A stretch of DNA of 64,000 nucleotides from Cokeromyces recurvatus (lineage: Eukaryota > Mucoromycota > Mucoromycetes > Mucorales > Mucoraceae). The translations under genes and the position numbers were made by a program. Under the pieces are notes generated by a model, which was not told the origin of the DNA, made no database searches, and saw only the letters and a list, made by a program, of their open reading frames with translations. How positions within the stretch are numbered: position 1 is the first letter of the stretch; the number at the start of each line of letters is the position of its first letter. This document shows, piece after piece, positions 36,243-48,433 of the stretch. Location of the stretch: NCBI RefSeq assembly GCF_025118155.1, contig NW_026251416.1:248001-312000 (forward strand). The letters run 5' to 3'.

Positions 36243-37964
36243 TTATTTATGTCGGGATTGCTTCACCTTTCTTCTATCAAATTCATGTGATGCTTCATAT
36301 TTAGGTAGCCTATAAAGTAAACAAATAACAAAAAAAGGTTAATTTTAGAGAGGTTCCTTTCTTTATCAATAAACTTGGTGTATTTTTACTCTGATGGTTC
36401 AGCAGGTAAAGGTGCAGAATAAAAATATTCATGATCTAAAGCTTCTAATGCCGTTAAACGTCTCGCAGGATCTAAGACGAGCAATTTGTCCATCAAATCA
36501 CCAGCAAGAGCATCATAATGACCATATTCATCCCTTACATGCCTTGGTGTGGTTTCAAATTTCACTTTGTTTGCATCAGGTAGTTTATCCCAGTTTGGCA
36601 TATTGTCTTGTGTAGGAGATCCACACAAATAAAATATTTTTTTTAATTGATCTAAATCATCTTGACCTTGCAAGATGGGTCTTGATTTAAGTAATTCTCC
36701 AAATACACAACTACTCGATATAAATATTTAATTCCTCACTATATAAAATAAAGAGTAAAGAAAAAAAAAAGAGAGAGAGAAAGAAAGAGAATACATACCC
36801 TACTCCCCACATATCAATGGCCGTTGTGTATTTTCTTTCACCAAGAAATAATTCAGGTGGTCTATACCATCTTGTCACTACACAGTTAGTATATTCTTTA
36901 TTTTCATCTTCAATGCCACGAGCTAAACCAAAGTCTGCAATTTGTAATACGCCTTCATTATTAATTAATAAATTAGCAGCTAATCACAAAAAATATACAT
37001 ATACATGGATATGGATATAAATATACAATTAGTCATAATTAAACTAACAATTCTCTCTCTCTCTCTTCTTTTTCCTTTTTCATTTACCTTTCATATCTCT
37101 ATGAAGAATCTTATTCTAACATTTGTATATGTAGGTAAAATGGGAGAATAAGTCAAGGGCTAAAAGGATATGAAAAATAGTTAAATATGTATGTTACATG
37201 ATGGAGATAAGCTGTTCCTTCTAATAATTGTTTTAAATAAGTTTTAATTTGTGGTTGAGTAAGTCTAACTTTAGGATTATCTAATAAGCCTGCTAAATCA
37301 TGATCCATGTAAGGGAACACCATATAAATACTACCCTTTTCTTTTCTACTCGCATCACCTAAGAACTTATAAATTAGGAAAACACAAGAAAAAGTGGTGA
37401 CCTATTTGGTTGCTTTTAACAGTTACCTCTTTCAACAGCAATATCTGTTAAAGGTACGATATTTTTATGTGATAATTGTTTTAATATCTTGATTTCTCGT
37501 ATAGCTGTAATAGGAATCTAAACAAGATCATTGATTAATAATCATCTTTATGGAAGGTTTCCTTACAAATGGAATCAACTTACTCCTTCTTTTTCATTGT
37601 GCATCAAAATTCTCTTGAGTGCTACTAATTGATTTGTATGTTTATCTCTTGCTTTATGTACTTCACTATTAACCATTGTTAGCTATTCATCATCATCATC
37701 AAAAAAAAAGAAAAGAAACACTCTTCATTTTATTCAATTCAATCATAAATACCCAAAAGTGCCTTCACCAAGCTTATCAAGAAATTCATAATCAGTAATC
37801 TTTGAACAGCCTTTAAAATGACGACTTCGTTTAGGAGGACGATAAGCAGGTGAAACTGAAGATGCTTTCCAATGAGGTGAAGCAACATTTTGAGGAGAAC
37901 TTTCGTAACTTTGTTGAGACTTGATACGTTGTTCTTCTTTAATTTCTTCGTGTGATCGCTTCAT
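36243..37964 (-). CDS. cyclin-dependent kinase, CDK9/Bur1-like
   Basis: About nine exons, ATG at 37962-37964, stop at 36243-36245. A basic Ser/Pro-rich N-terminus (about 50 residues) precedes a full CDK domain: [16 protein letters not shown] (glycine loop), [13 protein letters not shown] (catalytic Lys), [14 protein letters not shown] (PSTAIRE-like helix reading PITAIRE), [35 protein letters not shown]. The PITAIRE helix, the HNEKEG stretch and the C-terminal [16 protein letters not shown] tail point to CDK9/Bur1, the P-TEFb-type kinase that phosphorylates Spt5 and the RNA polymerase II tail to promote elongation. The T-loop Thr is in [14 protein letters not shown]1/CDK12 is the main alternative. 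About 370 residues. Confidence 0.9.
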
Positions 37965-38519
37965 ATAGTAACAGTAAAATAAATGAAAAAAAAAAAGAAA
38001 GAAAAAAGAATTAGAAAATTTGTAGGGTGTGCGTATAGATGATGGTCATCGTCACAATTTTTATTTTAGCAACAACAATGAAAAAAAAAAAAAAAAAAAG
38101 TCCAATGAGCACGTAGTAATTTTATTATGCTGTATTTGCCCTAATTAGTTCCAAAAAAAAAAGGGCAGAAGAAAAGAAGAAATCAGAAACAGTATAAATA
38201 TAATACTAGTCTATTACGAGGATAACCAATACAATCAGCTTGATACTAGGATTAACAAGAAGTGCTTGATAAAGCAGATAATCCATTTTATGTAGAATGA
38301 TACAAATCGTTGGTCAACAAACTAACCAAGGAGAAGTTAATTGCGGGGACTTTGGTTTCTTCAGAGGTAGCAGGTTAAGAAGAAAGGAAGTTTACTACAG
38401 TATTTCTACTTTAAATTCAGAATTTTCTTGAAGAGAGAAATCATACACACTTATATATACATGTAAAGTGAATGGTGATAGTATTATTGTTTTCTCATGA
38501 AAATTGAAGGACGACTGCG

Positions 38520-38542
38520 TCCACTAATGATAAGTTAGTGGA
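38520..38542. repeat. perfect 8-bp inverted repeat (hairpin)
   Basis: TCCACTAA, a 7-nt loop TGATAAG, then TTAGTGGA. It stands in a spacer with no T run after it, so a transcription terminator is unlikely; it could be a dimeric factor site or chance. Confidence 0.6.
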
Positions 38543-39253
38543 TTTTGAAGATATATATATATATTTTTACAAACATTTACATCGTGCTGCCATACTATTC
38601 TGCAACGTTGAAAGTTAAGAATACTGTCAAGACCGATAATAGCTTTAATGAGAGCCATCTCTTGACATAAATAGCATATCTATATCTACAAAATTATTAG
38701 ATACAGTTGTAAGATAATCTTCAATATGCGAGATTGATTCATTATTGCAAGTAACAGATTACCCTCAAAAATCCTTTTATTATGTATGTATGTATGTATA
38801 GCCATATTCTCTCTAGGATGCTCAGAATCCATTTTTTTTTTAACTTGCCTAAAACTGATTTTATACAAAAAAAGGTAATCAGATCGTCTGGATTTAAATT
38901 TTGATTCGTCCAAAAGAAAAACTAACGTTCACTGAATTTGAAGTAATATATTATTTAATAAAAAAAAAGGGTTACTTTAATTAGATTATTTACACCTTGA
39001 TTATTTATATAAATATATAAAAAAACTTGATATCTAATATTATCGTATGCTTTCTTCGTCTTTTATTGTTGTTGTTGTTGTTGTTGTTGTTGCTGCACTG
39101 AGTTGAAATAAAAAACAATGCCAAAAATGGATTATTGTAAGAATAAGAAACAACAAAGGGCTAATTTTCATTCGTTTATGACTATAAAATTAAAACCCAC
39201 AGTCCTTTATTTTTAAACTCTTCTCCTCTCTTTCAAAAAAATGATTTTTTCTT

Positions 39254-39255
<2 letters not shown>

Positions 39256-39300
<45 letters not shown>
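39256..39300. repeat. 45-nt poly(T) tract
   Basis: An uninterrupted run of 45 T upstream of coronin. Runs this long exclude nucleosomes in fungi and often mark promoters. Confidence 0.95.
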
Positions 39301-39301
<1 letters not shown>

Positions 39302-39435
39302 TATAATTTATTTATTTTTCCCTTAAAAAATTAAGGTAAAAAACTTATAACGAAAACAAAATATGTCTTCTTGTTCCTTACATTATTATCATTATTATTA
39401 TTTTTTTAAAAAATAAATAAATAAATAGTTTTAGT

Positions 39436-41463
39436 ATGGCTTTCTTTGTTCGACCTTCCAAGTATCGCCATGTTTATGGTACTTGTGCTAAAAGAGATTT
39501 TTGTTATGATAACCTTCGTGTAAGCACAAATGCTTGGGATACTAACATGTTGAAAGCTAATCCTGTAAGTTTCAGATGTGTATATAAATATATATTGTTT
39601 TTAAATAAAAATAAATGAATAACGAACATGTCTTTTGTGTGTGTGTGTTTAGCGTTTCATTTCTATCAACTGGCAATCCGCTGGTGGTGGTACTTTTGCT
39701 GTTATTCCTCATGAACAAGTTGGTAAGCTATACTGATTATATATATATAAAAGAGAGAGGGAGGAAGGAAGGGAGAAAGGGGATTTAATATAAGTAATAA
39801 GGAGGCAAAAAAAAAAAAAAAAGGCGGGAAGAGGAGAGGAAAAAAAATAAAATAAACGCGCCGGCACGTACTAATTATATTTCTTAAAATAGGCAAATTA
39901 CCAGATAATTATCCTCTTTTCCGTGGACATACAGGTCCTGTCCTCGATACTGATTTTAATCCTTTTAACGATTATGTGATTGCTTCTGGATCTGAAGATA
40001 GTAAAATTATGATTTGGGATATTCCTGAACAATATGCTGAAGACCAAGAAGAAATCAATCCTGTTTTAAAACTATCTGGTCATAGTCGGTAATAGATAGA
40101 AATAGATATAGATATAGATCATGTATACTCATACTATTATTATTATTATTATTAGTAAGGTGGGGCACGTGCTTTTCCATCCTGTAGCAGAAAATGTCTT
40201 GGCCTCAGCTAGTACAGATTTAACCATCAAGTTATGGGATATTGAAAAGGGAGTTGAAAAGCAGGAAATTACAGGTCATACTGAATTGATTCAATCCATG
40301 GCATGGAATTATAATGGTTCCTTGATGGCTACTACATGTCGAGATAAAAAGTTACGTGTCTTTGATGTTCGTTCAAACCAGATCGTACAAGAAGGTGCAG
40401 GACATCAAGGTATTAAGGGTTCCCGTGTTGTTTGGCTTGGTGATACAGACCGTCTTGCTACCACTGGCTTTTCTCGTATGAGTGATCGTCAATTGAATCT
40501 TTGGAACGCTACCGACTTGTCCAAACCTATCAAATCTGAATTTTTAGATACTTCCTCTGGTGTTATTATGCCATTTTATGATCCTGATACAAAGATTTTG
40601 TTCCTTGCTGGTAAAGGGTAAAGTGATCCTTTTTTTTTTTTTGGAAGAAAAAAAAAATAGCGTTAAATCCATTTATTAACTTGTAAATCTCTCTTAGTGA
40701 TGGTAATATTCGTTATTATGAATATGATAATGATGCTTTGCATTTCCTTTCTGAGTTCAAAACAATTGAACCTCAACGAGGTATGGGTTTCTTACCTAAA
40801 CGTGCTGTCCATGCAAATGAATGTGAAATTGCTAGAGCTTATAAGGTTGGCATATCATTAATTGAACCTATCTCATTCACTGTTCCTAGAAAGGTAAAGA
40901 TCATAAATCTAATTTTTGTCAAGGAATTCTTCTCATTTTTATATATATGTTATGTTTGATAGTCAGATGCATTCCAGTCAGATATTTATCCTCCTTGTAT
41001 TAGTGACGAACCTGCACTTACAGCTGATGAATGGTTTGAGGGTAAAGACGCTAATCCCAAACTAAAAGATCTTGAAGCAGGATTTGTTGCAAAGAGTAAA
41101 AAGGAGTTTGTACCTTCAGCACCTGTTGAAGAAGTAAAAGCATCCTCTTCTACTATTGAAAAGAATGTAAGTTTATTTGTTTTATGTTATATATATATAT
41201 ATATATATATATTGAATCGTTTTATATTTATTTATTTTTTATAAATATAGTCTGCTGAAAAATCAACAGAGGAACTTACAAAAGAGAATGAAGACTTAAA
41301 GAATCAGTTGGCACTAAAGGATACAAAGATTCGTGTTCTTCAAATTGAACTTGATAAACTTCGTACAGAATTAGCAGAGATGACTTTGGCAAAGAAAAAT
41401 GAAGAACTAAAAACAGAAAAACTTGAGGAATTACCTCATTCTGAAAATGCCTTGACTGAATAA
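39436..41463 (+). CDS. CRN1: coronin
   Basis: Seven exons, 39436-39564, 39653-39722, 39893-40088, 40156-40617, 40698-40893, 40963-41166 and 41251-41463, all phases agreeing, 489 residues. The N-terminal signature is classic (FFVRPSKYRHVYGTCAKRDF). A seven-bladed WD40 propeller follows (FRGHTGPVLDTDFNPFNDYV, ASASTDLTIKLWDIEKG, MAWNYNGSLMATTCRDKKLR), then the coronin C-terminal blade (PQRGMGFLPKRAVHANECEI, YPPCISDEPALTADEWFEGK), a short unique linker and a coiled coil (TKENEDLKNQLALKDTKIRV). Coronin binds actin filaments and Arp2/3 at cortical patches and, in yeast, regulates actin turnover and endocytosis. Length is shorter than yeast Crn1 but usual for other fungi. Confidence 0.96.
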
Positions 41464-41780
41464 GCTTATTGTATTGTTATTATATTATTCTTTATTTCTT
41501 TTCCTTTTCTTAAAGGGCTTCTCTCTCTCTTTCCCCTCCCCTCTCTGTTTTATATATACATATACAAATATATAAATATATAAAAGAAACCCCCCATTAA
41601 TAACTGTATATCTATATTTTTTATCTCATAAAGATATACATCATTGAAAAAATATATATAATATGACATGTTTTATCTTTTAATACTGTTATATATTTAT
41701 AGTTGGAGTAATACTGAGCAAATGGTTTCCATAATTAAATACATATAGTGTAGAAGTCAACGGTATTAGAAATAATTCAT
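41464..41780. other. convergent 3' spacer
   Basis: About 320 bp between coronin and the F-box-like gene, both reading into it. CT-rich then AT-rich; no gene seen. Confidence 0.5.
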
Positions 41781-42965
41781 TTAAGGTAAACTTTTTAAAA
41801 TAAATTTAGTCTCTTGACCTTTTTGCATTTGAAGCTTATTAAAAAAAAAAGTGAGTTAAATTCAAATACATATGTATATACAAAAAGACCATAAACTTAC
41901 TCTTTGATTGCTTCCTCCAAAGTGAATGTTCAAGTTGACAATAGCAATATCTTCTATAAAAGGCACAAGATGATGTTGAATAAATTGATACATAGTGGTA
42001 GGTGTTTGCTGTAGTTGGAAAGGTGCGATGCCTTTAGAAACATAGAGCTCAAAATGATGTAGTCTTTTACATTTAGCTATGATATACCGTAATGTATTTA
42101 TATGTAATGAAACTGTACTTAATACAACTCGTTCAAGTGAATTACTATTTGTTATCCTCTTTTCTTTTAAATCAGTATCTGATACCATGCAAATCTCAAA
42201 TGTTTTTTTACTGATAAAACTGAATGTCTTCAATTCTTTATTACTTTCAATCAGCTCTACAAAATGAACAGATTCCTTCTTCCATACTTTATTGGCTCTT
42301 ATTTTTAAGTGGTGTAAATGCGGGAATAACTTGGTAAATGCATCCAGTCTTCCAAAATCAGTGACTATCACCTTGCATAATGTATTTTTATTAATTTCAA
42401 GTTGTGTTATATTGTCTTTTATATTTAAAATGGTATCCAAATAGAATTTAGCTGTCCTTTTTGAACATCTTCCTAATCCAGGTGCGTCCAGTCTTTGCAA
42501 GTTTTTTAAATAACAAGTGTTATCTCTGACTATTGTGAAATACGTAATAAAGCAATCATCTTTTCGAGCACTCACTGACAGGTGATTTAGATTTGAGCAA
42601 AGCTTAAAAATAGCTGGCAAATTTTTATAAAGATGAGAATATTCAGTACGAAGATTAAGATCAGGTTGCGCTTTGCTGAGTTGTGATGATGATTCTTCGT
42701 TGACTTGTAAACCGTTAATCTCAAAACACCAAGAAGAGTCCCTTTGAAGAGAACTACAAAAGTCATTGATAGCGTCAATAGAGGAAAGTTTAACCATTCT
42801 GTTCGGAAAGATAGAGCGAATTGCTTTATACAAATGTTTGCATGTTAACTTGAGAGATGCTTTAGTTTCTCTCCTTTCCTTTTCAGGTATATAAAGTAAG
42901 ATTTTAATTAAAACACAGTTGGATATGTTATTCATGAGGAGAGAGAGAGAGAGAGAAAAAGGCAT
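41781..42965 (-). CDS. F-box-like protein of the Mucorales LRR type
   Basis: A long first exon and a short last exon (GTAAGT donor after NQR, acceptor AATAAG, then 17 codons ending FILKSLP). ATG at 42965 opens in a CT repeat (MPFSLSLSLL); the ATG at 42935 (MNNISNCVLI) is the more natural start. The N-terminus resembles an F-box (SNCVLIKILLYIPEKERRET, LKLTCKHLYKAIRSIF), which would bind Skp1 in an SCF ubiquitin ligase. The rest has irregular leucine-rich repeats (LPAIFKLCSNLNHLSVSA, FTKLFPHLHHLKIRA, HINTLRYIIAKCKRLHHFEL). About 378-388 residues. Large, fast-evolving families of this type are common in Mucorales; the target is unknown. Confidence 0.65.
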
Positions 42966-43415
42966 TATTATTATTATTATTATTATTTACATGCTTATTA
43001 CTTGTGTTATAGTTTTGTGACTATGAGTGTCGTTACTAATGCAAAACTACAGGCCAATTCAATTGCCCTGTATACAAAAAAAAAAAAAAAAAAAAAGTAA
43101 AGACATGAGTAGAAAACTATTTGCTTAATAGGAATTATTATTAAATCTTTCTTCTGCACTAATGTTGAAAGTATCGTATTTATTCAATGGAAATTATACA
43201 GGAAAATACATCAAAAGAGGAAGGCATTGCTTATAGACGCTATCCTTATTAAATCATGGTATATCAAAGTCTTGTATTAAGACAAATCTATTTTATGCTA
43301 TCTCTAAACTTATTATATAATATTTTATTTTTTTTTTATTTTTTATTTTTTTTTTTGTTTTCTTTTGCTTTTTATTTCTTTCTTTTTTTATTTTTTTTTT
43401 GTTTCGTTGTATGAT
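42966..43415. promoter_or_regulatory. divergent promoter region
   Basis: About 450 bp between the F-box-like and focadhesin-like start codons, with a TTA repeat next to the minus-strand start and T-rich runs before the plus-strand ATG at 43416. The upstream in-frame ATG at 43365 falls in the T-rich leader and is judged not used. Confidence 0.45.
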
Positions 43416-44510
43416 ATGACAGATAGTATCGTCGATCATCGATTTGTACAAGTCTATAACGCCTATGAAAATATAGCATCGTCTAATTTGGATAATCAAT
43501 TTTGGTCATTTCTCAAGAACTGTTCTACGATTGCTGCATCCCATATATGTGAAAAAATAGTGCTTAACCAAGATCATCCATCACAATTCATTCAAGGTAT
43601 CCAAAATCTTATCTTGACGTGCACTGATCATTCAACCAAACTCGATGTTCTCTTACATACTTTAACTCGTCTACTACTTGCCAATTCCTCATCAACTAAA
43701 AAAGAATTTCAATTTCACCATGTTAATAAACCTATCCATCCATTCATCGTCATCTTGCGTGAAAAACCCGATTTATATTTTACAGTTTTAGAAGAAATCG
43801 AATACTTTTTAGAACATAGTGAAACAATAGTTAGCTTGAAGCCAGTATTTAAATCCATATTTTTAGTGGATATAAATTTATCAAGTAGTGCTCTTTTGAA
43901 CCGTTTAATGACAATCCGTAACGCTGAGATTGATCAAGCCTTGTCCGAGATTCTTTTTATGTACCCGCTTTATAATGATCACCAACGTTATCTTGAGCTT
44001 GTGGACTTCTTTATGACTTTTAATTCACCTGATGTCTTGTTGTATCATGTCCTGGATCGTCTTTTGACGACATTTGATATCACCTATTGTCCTTTATATG
44101 CATATTTAACGCGTCTTCAACAATTGATAAATAGTGTTGAACAAGATGAAGTCACGTATGATCTTGTCTGGGCAGCTCTTTCTTATCTTCTTGTTAGAGT
44201 TGACACTGTAAAGGCACAATGCATGATTATTGACTTGATGAAATCCTTATTTAACAAGCAGGATGCAATTGTACTTCGTATTGCTTATTTACCATTATAC
44301 CAAGTTTTGTCAGAGCTAAATGATAGACATATAAAGACAAATGAAGAATTATGCAAACTAAAGCAAGACCTGTTAGATATGATTACTTACCTCGATCATT
44401 CTACTATTACTAATCTAACTACTGATGATAGTCAATATAAATTAGAACAAGTGAGTGCACACATTATCTACCATATAACAAAAAAAAAAAACTTTTTTTG
44501 TCTTTTCTAA

Positions 44511-44555
<45 letters not shown>

Positions 44556-47500
44556 TTAAGGAATATAGCAAAAAAGTACAAAATAGTTGGGTTATTAGGT
44601 CATTTCTTTGTTTATTTAAATGGCTTATATACCCATCAAGCGCCTATTAAACCTAATAACGATACTGATCTTATACTCTCCGTATTATTCACTACTCCTT
44701 TAATAGATGGCTCATTAAAATATTATTCAGATCTTACTCAGTTTGTCAATAGGTTATCACCTCGATACAATTATAAGTTTCCTTTCTTACTCTTCCTTCT
44801 TTACAAGTTACGTTCATCCAATGCTGAACTTACAGTGCTTCTCTTCCGAGATCTTATTCCTTCTTTAGCAGATCCTAAAGATACTACGATTACATCTAAA
44901 ATTTTACAACTGATCTTGTCTACACAACAGCAATCCAATATGATGTCTGTATTGGGTATTAAAGCCTTAGCTCATCTTTTCCAAATTCATCCTCGTGTTT
45001 GGCAGGAGTTGAAACGTATCTTGACTGATTGGGTATCTCAACGTAAAGCAGCCTCTGTAGACCGTTTCATGAACCTTACCTCTTCTAAAACTCAATTATC
45101 GATCAAATTAGAATTAGCTATTCTAACAACGATGCGTGATGTGTGTCGAGACCAACCACGTCTTTGCTGTCCTGATATTCTCCCTCTCGTTATCTCCCTC
45201 TTACAGACCTGTAGAGACTTGAGCTCAGCTTCACTCACTCTTCTCATGACGACGATCAATCATTGTATCAAGGCTGGCTTTGCAGAGCCTAGATCCATCT
45301 GGACCATTGCTGTCATGTATTTAGCTCAATCAACAGGGAAACAATGGATGACACGTCAATTATGCGACTTTTACTCCATTGTAGGACGTAAAGAAGATAT
45401 ATCAGAAGCCTTTTTACAATTTAAATCGACTGTATTGAAGGATTATCTGTTGCCTCTTTTGTCAGATGAGGAAGCAGCTGAGTATGCCATCAAGTCCCTA
45501 GCTGAATTCCCTGCTCAGGATATCATGAGTGTTCTACCTGAAAAGGCACCCGAATGTGTTCAAATTCTGAGCGAATTTACGAAGGGTGGTGACCTCGTAT
45601 TAGCTAAACTCATGTCAAATGAACTTGATCATATGCGACGTGGCTTGTTTAAACAACAAGACACTGTGAAGACTCATACTACAGAAGATATTGGAAGACA
45701 ATTATTAGAGGTTTGGGAAACCGGACGAGTCCCCCCTGGTTTAAGATCAGGCTATACAATGGCAGTCTTACAGGCCGTTCATCAAGAACCCAAATGGTAT
45801 CGTTTTATGGTGACGGCCTTTACAGATGTTACCTTGACGGATCATTTATTATTACGTCTATCGAGTATTGATATGTGGGAGTCCTTTTTTAGACGAAATG
45901 CGTTAGAGGAGTTCAAGAAGGATGAAGAACAAGTAGCGAATTTAGTAAAGGATTTAATGGTAAGGTTAGAAAAGAGTACGATTCCAGGTGTGACATGTAA
46001 TATTATGCTCGCGATAACAGGTAATATATGTATATAGTTATGAAAAAAAAAAAACTCACATAGGAAGATGATATGGATAGGTCTTATCAACGTGTTACGT
46101 ACTTGGTCACCCTCATTTGCTACATCTTATGCAAATGATATGATACAAACTCTTTTAAAAAATTATATTAATTTATCTAGTTCAGCTTTATCTCATTCAG
46201 CTCATTTGATGAGTGAGGAAGTCCAGTTTGCAGCTCGATTTTCATTAGCCTATTTAGCGAAAGATCAAGATATGATACAACCCATCTTGTTCGATAAAAC
46301 AAATCAAAAGATGCCACGCAATATTGATACAGCCCTTGATTTAATTCAATTTGCAAATGGATATACAGCAGGACGTTTTAAGATCACAGATGAATTAAAG
46401 ACCTTATCTGATGATAGTCGTGCGATAGGTCTCTTGATGGGTCTTGCTGCAGCAGATCCATTAAATAAGGAGAGTATTCAATTTGCCGCTGATCAACTTG
46501 GAAAGTATCTTGAAGGCCAAGTCGTTCAAAAGGGATTTATATTTGGTTCTACCTGGGTTTGTGCAGCAGCAGTAATAGCAGCAACAATAACAACAACAAC
46601 AACTATTCATGATCATCATCTCAATGAAGAGTTATCTCATTTAGTTGAATCAGCCATGACAGCAGCCTCTCAAGACCCCAACTTGGCACAGCATTTTTAT
46701 CATTTTATTATTCCTTATACGCAAATTCAATATCATACCTTTGTCTTGAAAAAGGATGAAAGAATATGTGAAGAGGCAATGAAACCCTTATTGTCAAGTA
46801 TCAACACAGATGATGCAGCAAGCCATTATCGTATTGCTAGTTTATTCGGATTAGCTTCCTTAGCGGGTATTCGATACGTCGTGGGTCATGATGTCAATAG
46901 AGAACAAACGACTATACCTTCCTGTCGTCAAAGGGTATTATTGACTCTATCAGACTTGGTCTTTAAGAAAACGATGGGTAATTTAAAAAGTGGACGTGTG
47001 GCAGCTGCCATCTATGGTAAAGTCCTTGAACAATCGATACTTACTACCATGAATCAACAACAACAACAACAACAACATCATCATACAAACGAACCTGCTA
47101 ATTATAATAGATTAAATCAAAATACAAGTTATTTGAGGGCTGTCTTTGATCAGCTGGTAAAGTCGACAGATCATACTACCTTGTGGAGGGCACTGATTGC
47201 AACACCAGGTCCTTTGCCACCCGTTCATTGGCTCCCCTTGTTATCATCCACTTCTAATGACGGCTTGATGTTTGCATCGGTTCATGCAGCGACTTCGATT
47301 TCATTATCAGAATACTTGATAATGAAAGTTGAAACAGAATGGGATGTGAGTGAACAAGTACTGGGCACAGTGTTAGAATTAGGAGGATTACCAAGACTTG
47401 AAAAACAGCAACAGCAACAGCAGCAGCAGCAACGACGTGGTATGAATGCAGTTGTTAAAAGGGTTCAATTTTCTGAAAGTCGAATGCTAGAGCTGATGAC

Positions 47501-48409
47501 GGCTTTAGGAGAAAAGTTTAATGAATTTGATCAAGAGAAACAGGTAAAAAAAAAAAAAAATGTATATTAAAAATTAATCCCTTTTTTTTTAATATTCCCT
47601 CCCCTTTTCCTTCTTCTTTTTTTTTCTCTCTTCCTAAAGTCTATTCTGTTGGATACGTTAAGAAATCATTTAGTTTGTAAAGATGAAAGCAAAAAAGCAT
47701 TCATTGAATCGCTTCAACAAGTCGTTTATGAAACAATAACAAAATCACTTTTTGCAAGCGAAAATAAACAAGTGATTTTGTGTAAAGCGATTCAGTGCAC
47801 TGTAAATCAAACGATGGCATCTATAGACGACAAGGATATCAGTTTATTAAATAGAATAGTGGGGCTTTGTGAATGTTATCGTTTGTTGCAACAACAATCA
47901 AGTACGACAGTGATGAAACATATTGTATCAGCCATGATTGATTTAATATCATCGTCATCTATCCATGCCGATTTCACAGGTTGGAAAGTGATTGCCGAGT
48001 TGATTCATGAAGAGCCACCAACAGGCATTTTGAATTGGATTCTACGCTGTTTAGATGCCTTTGTAGTCTATCTGACTTCATCCTCTAAAAGAAAATCAAT
48101 CAAGGAAAGTCTTGAGATAGGATTGCATACCATCTTGTCCAATACCATTCTAGTAGATCAAGATATTCGATTTGCAGATACAATTTATCTACTTCACTAT
48201 TATGTCTATCATACCAGTAACACTAAGGCAGAACAAGAACAAGTATGTTATTTATTCTCAAAAAAAAAAAAATCATGATTCTAATAAATTTATACATGTT
48301 CATTATTTAGATTATCAAGCGTATTTTCAAGTTATTAGAAACGGCTACAGATGATGATACTGGTTTAATTTATTTCATAAACAAAATTCTTTTAACATTA
48401 CCCCAATAA
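43416..48409 (+). CDS. focadhesin (FOCAD/RST1)-like helical-repeat protein
   Basis: At least five exons: 43416-44450, 44556 to about 45959 or 46020, about 46068-47543, 47640 to about 48241, and a last exon ending ILLTLPQ. About 1,600 residues of alpha-helical repeats with no membrane segments. The middle looks like focadhesin: MSVLGIKALAHLFQIHPRVW, KLELAILTTMRDVCRDQPRL, TINHCIKAGFAEPRSIW. Focadhesin and plant RST1 stabilise the cytoplasmic SKI-exosome system. Assignment rests on my memory of the family and could be another HEAT-type protein. The 45960-46067 junction is ambiguous: a strong GTAAGG donor at 45960 keeps frame with the AG at 46067, but this drops 20 protein-like residues that could instead be coding, in which case the join shifts frame. 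Gln and His runs occur near 47060. Its stop lies 24 bp from that of the convergent helicase gene. Confidence 0.65.
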
Positions 48410-48433
48410 TAAAAAAGAAAACTTTGATTATTT

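Larger units (their letters stand above)
37965..39435. other. spacer with inverted repeat, GTT repeat and T45 tract
   Basis: About 1.5 kb without a gene. It contains the perfect inverted repeat at 38520-38542, a GTT microsatellite around 39068-39091, and a run of 45 T at 39256-39300 about 135 bp before the coronin ATG. Both flanking genes have their promoters here. Confidence 0.5.

Noticed and set aside
38686..38913. 75-codon minus-strand frame
   Set aside because: No recognisable composition, splice partners or similarity; flanked by spacer only.
43365..43415. Upstream in-frame start of the focadhesin-like gene
   Set aside because: The extra 17 codons are a T-rich Phe/Tyr run of the leader; the ATG at 43416 is the natural start.
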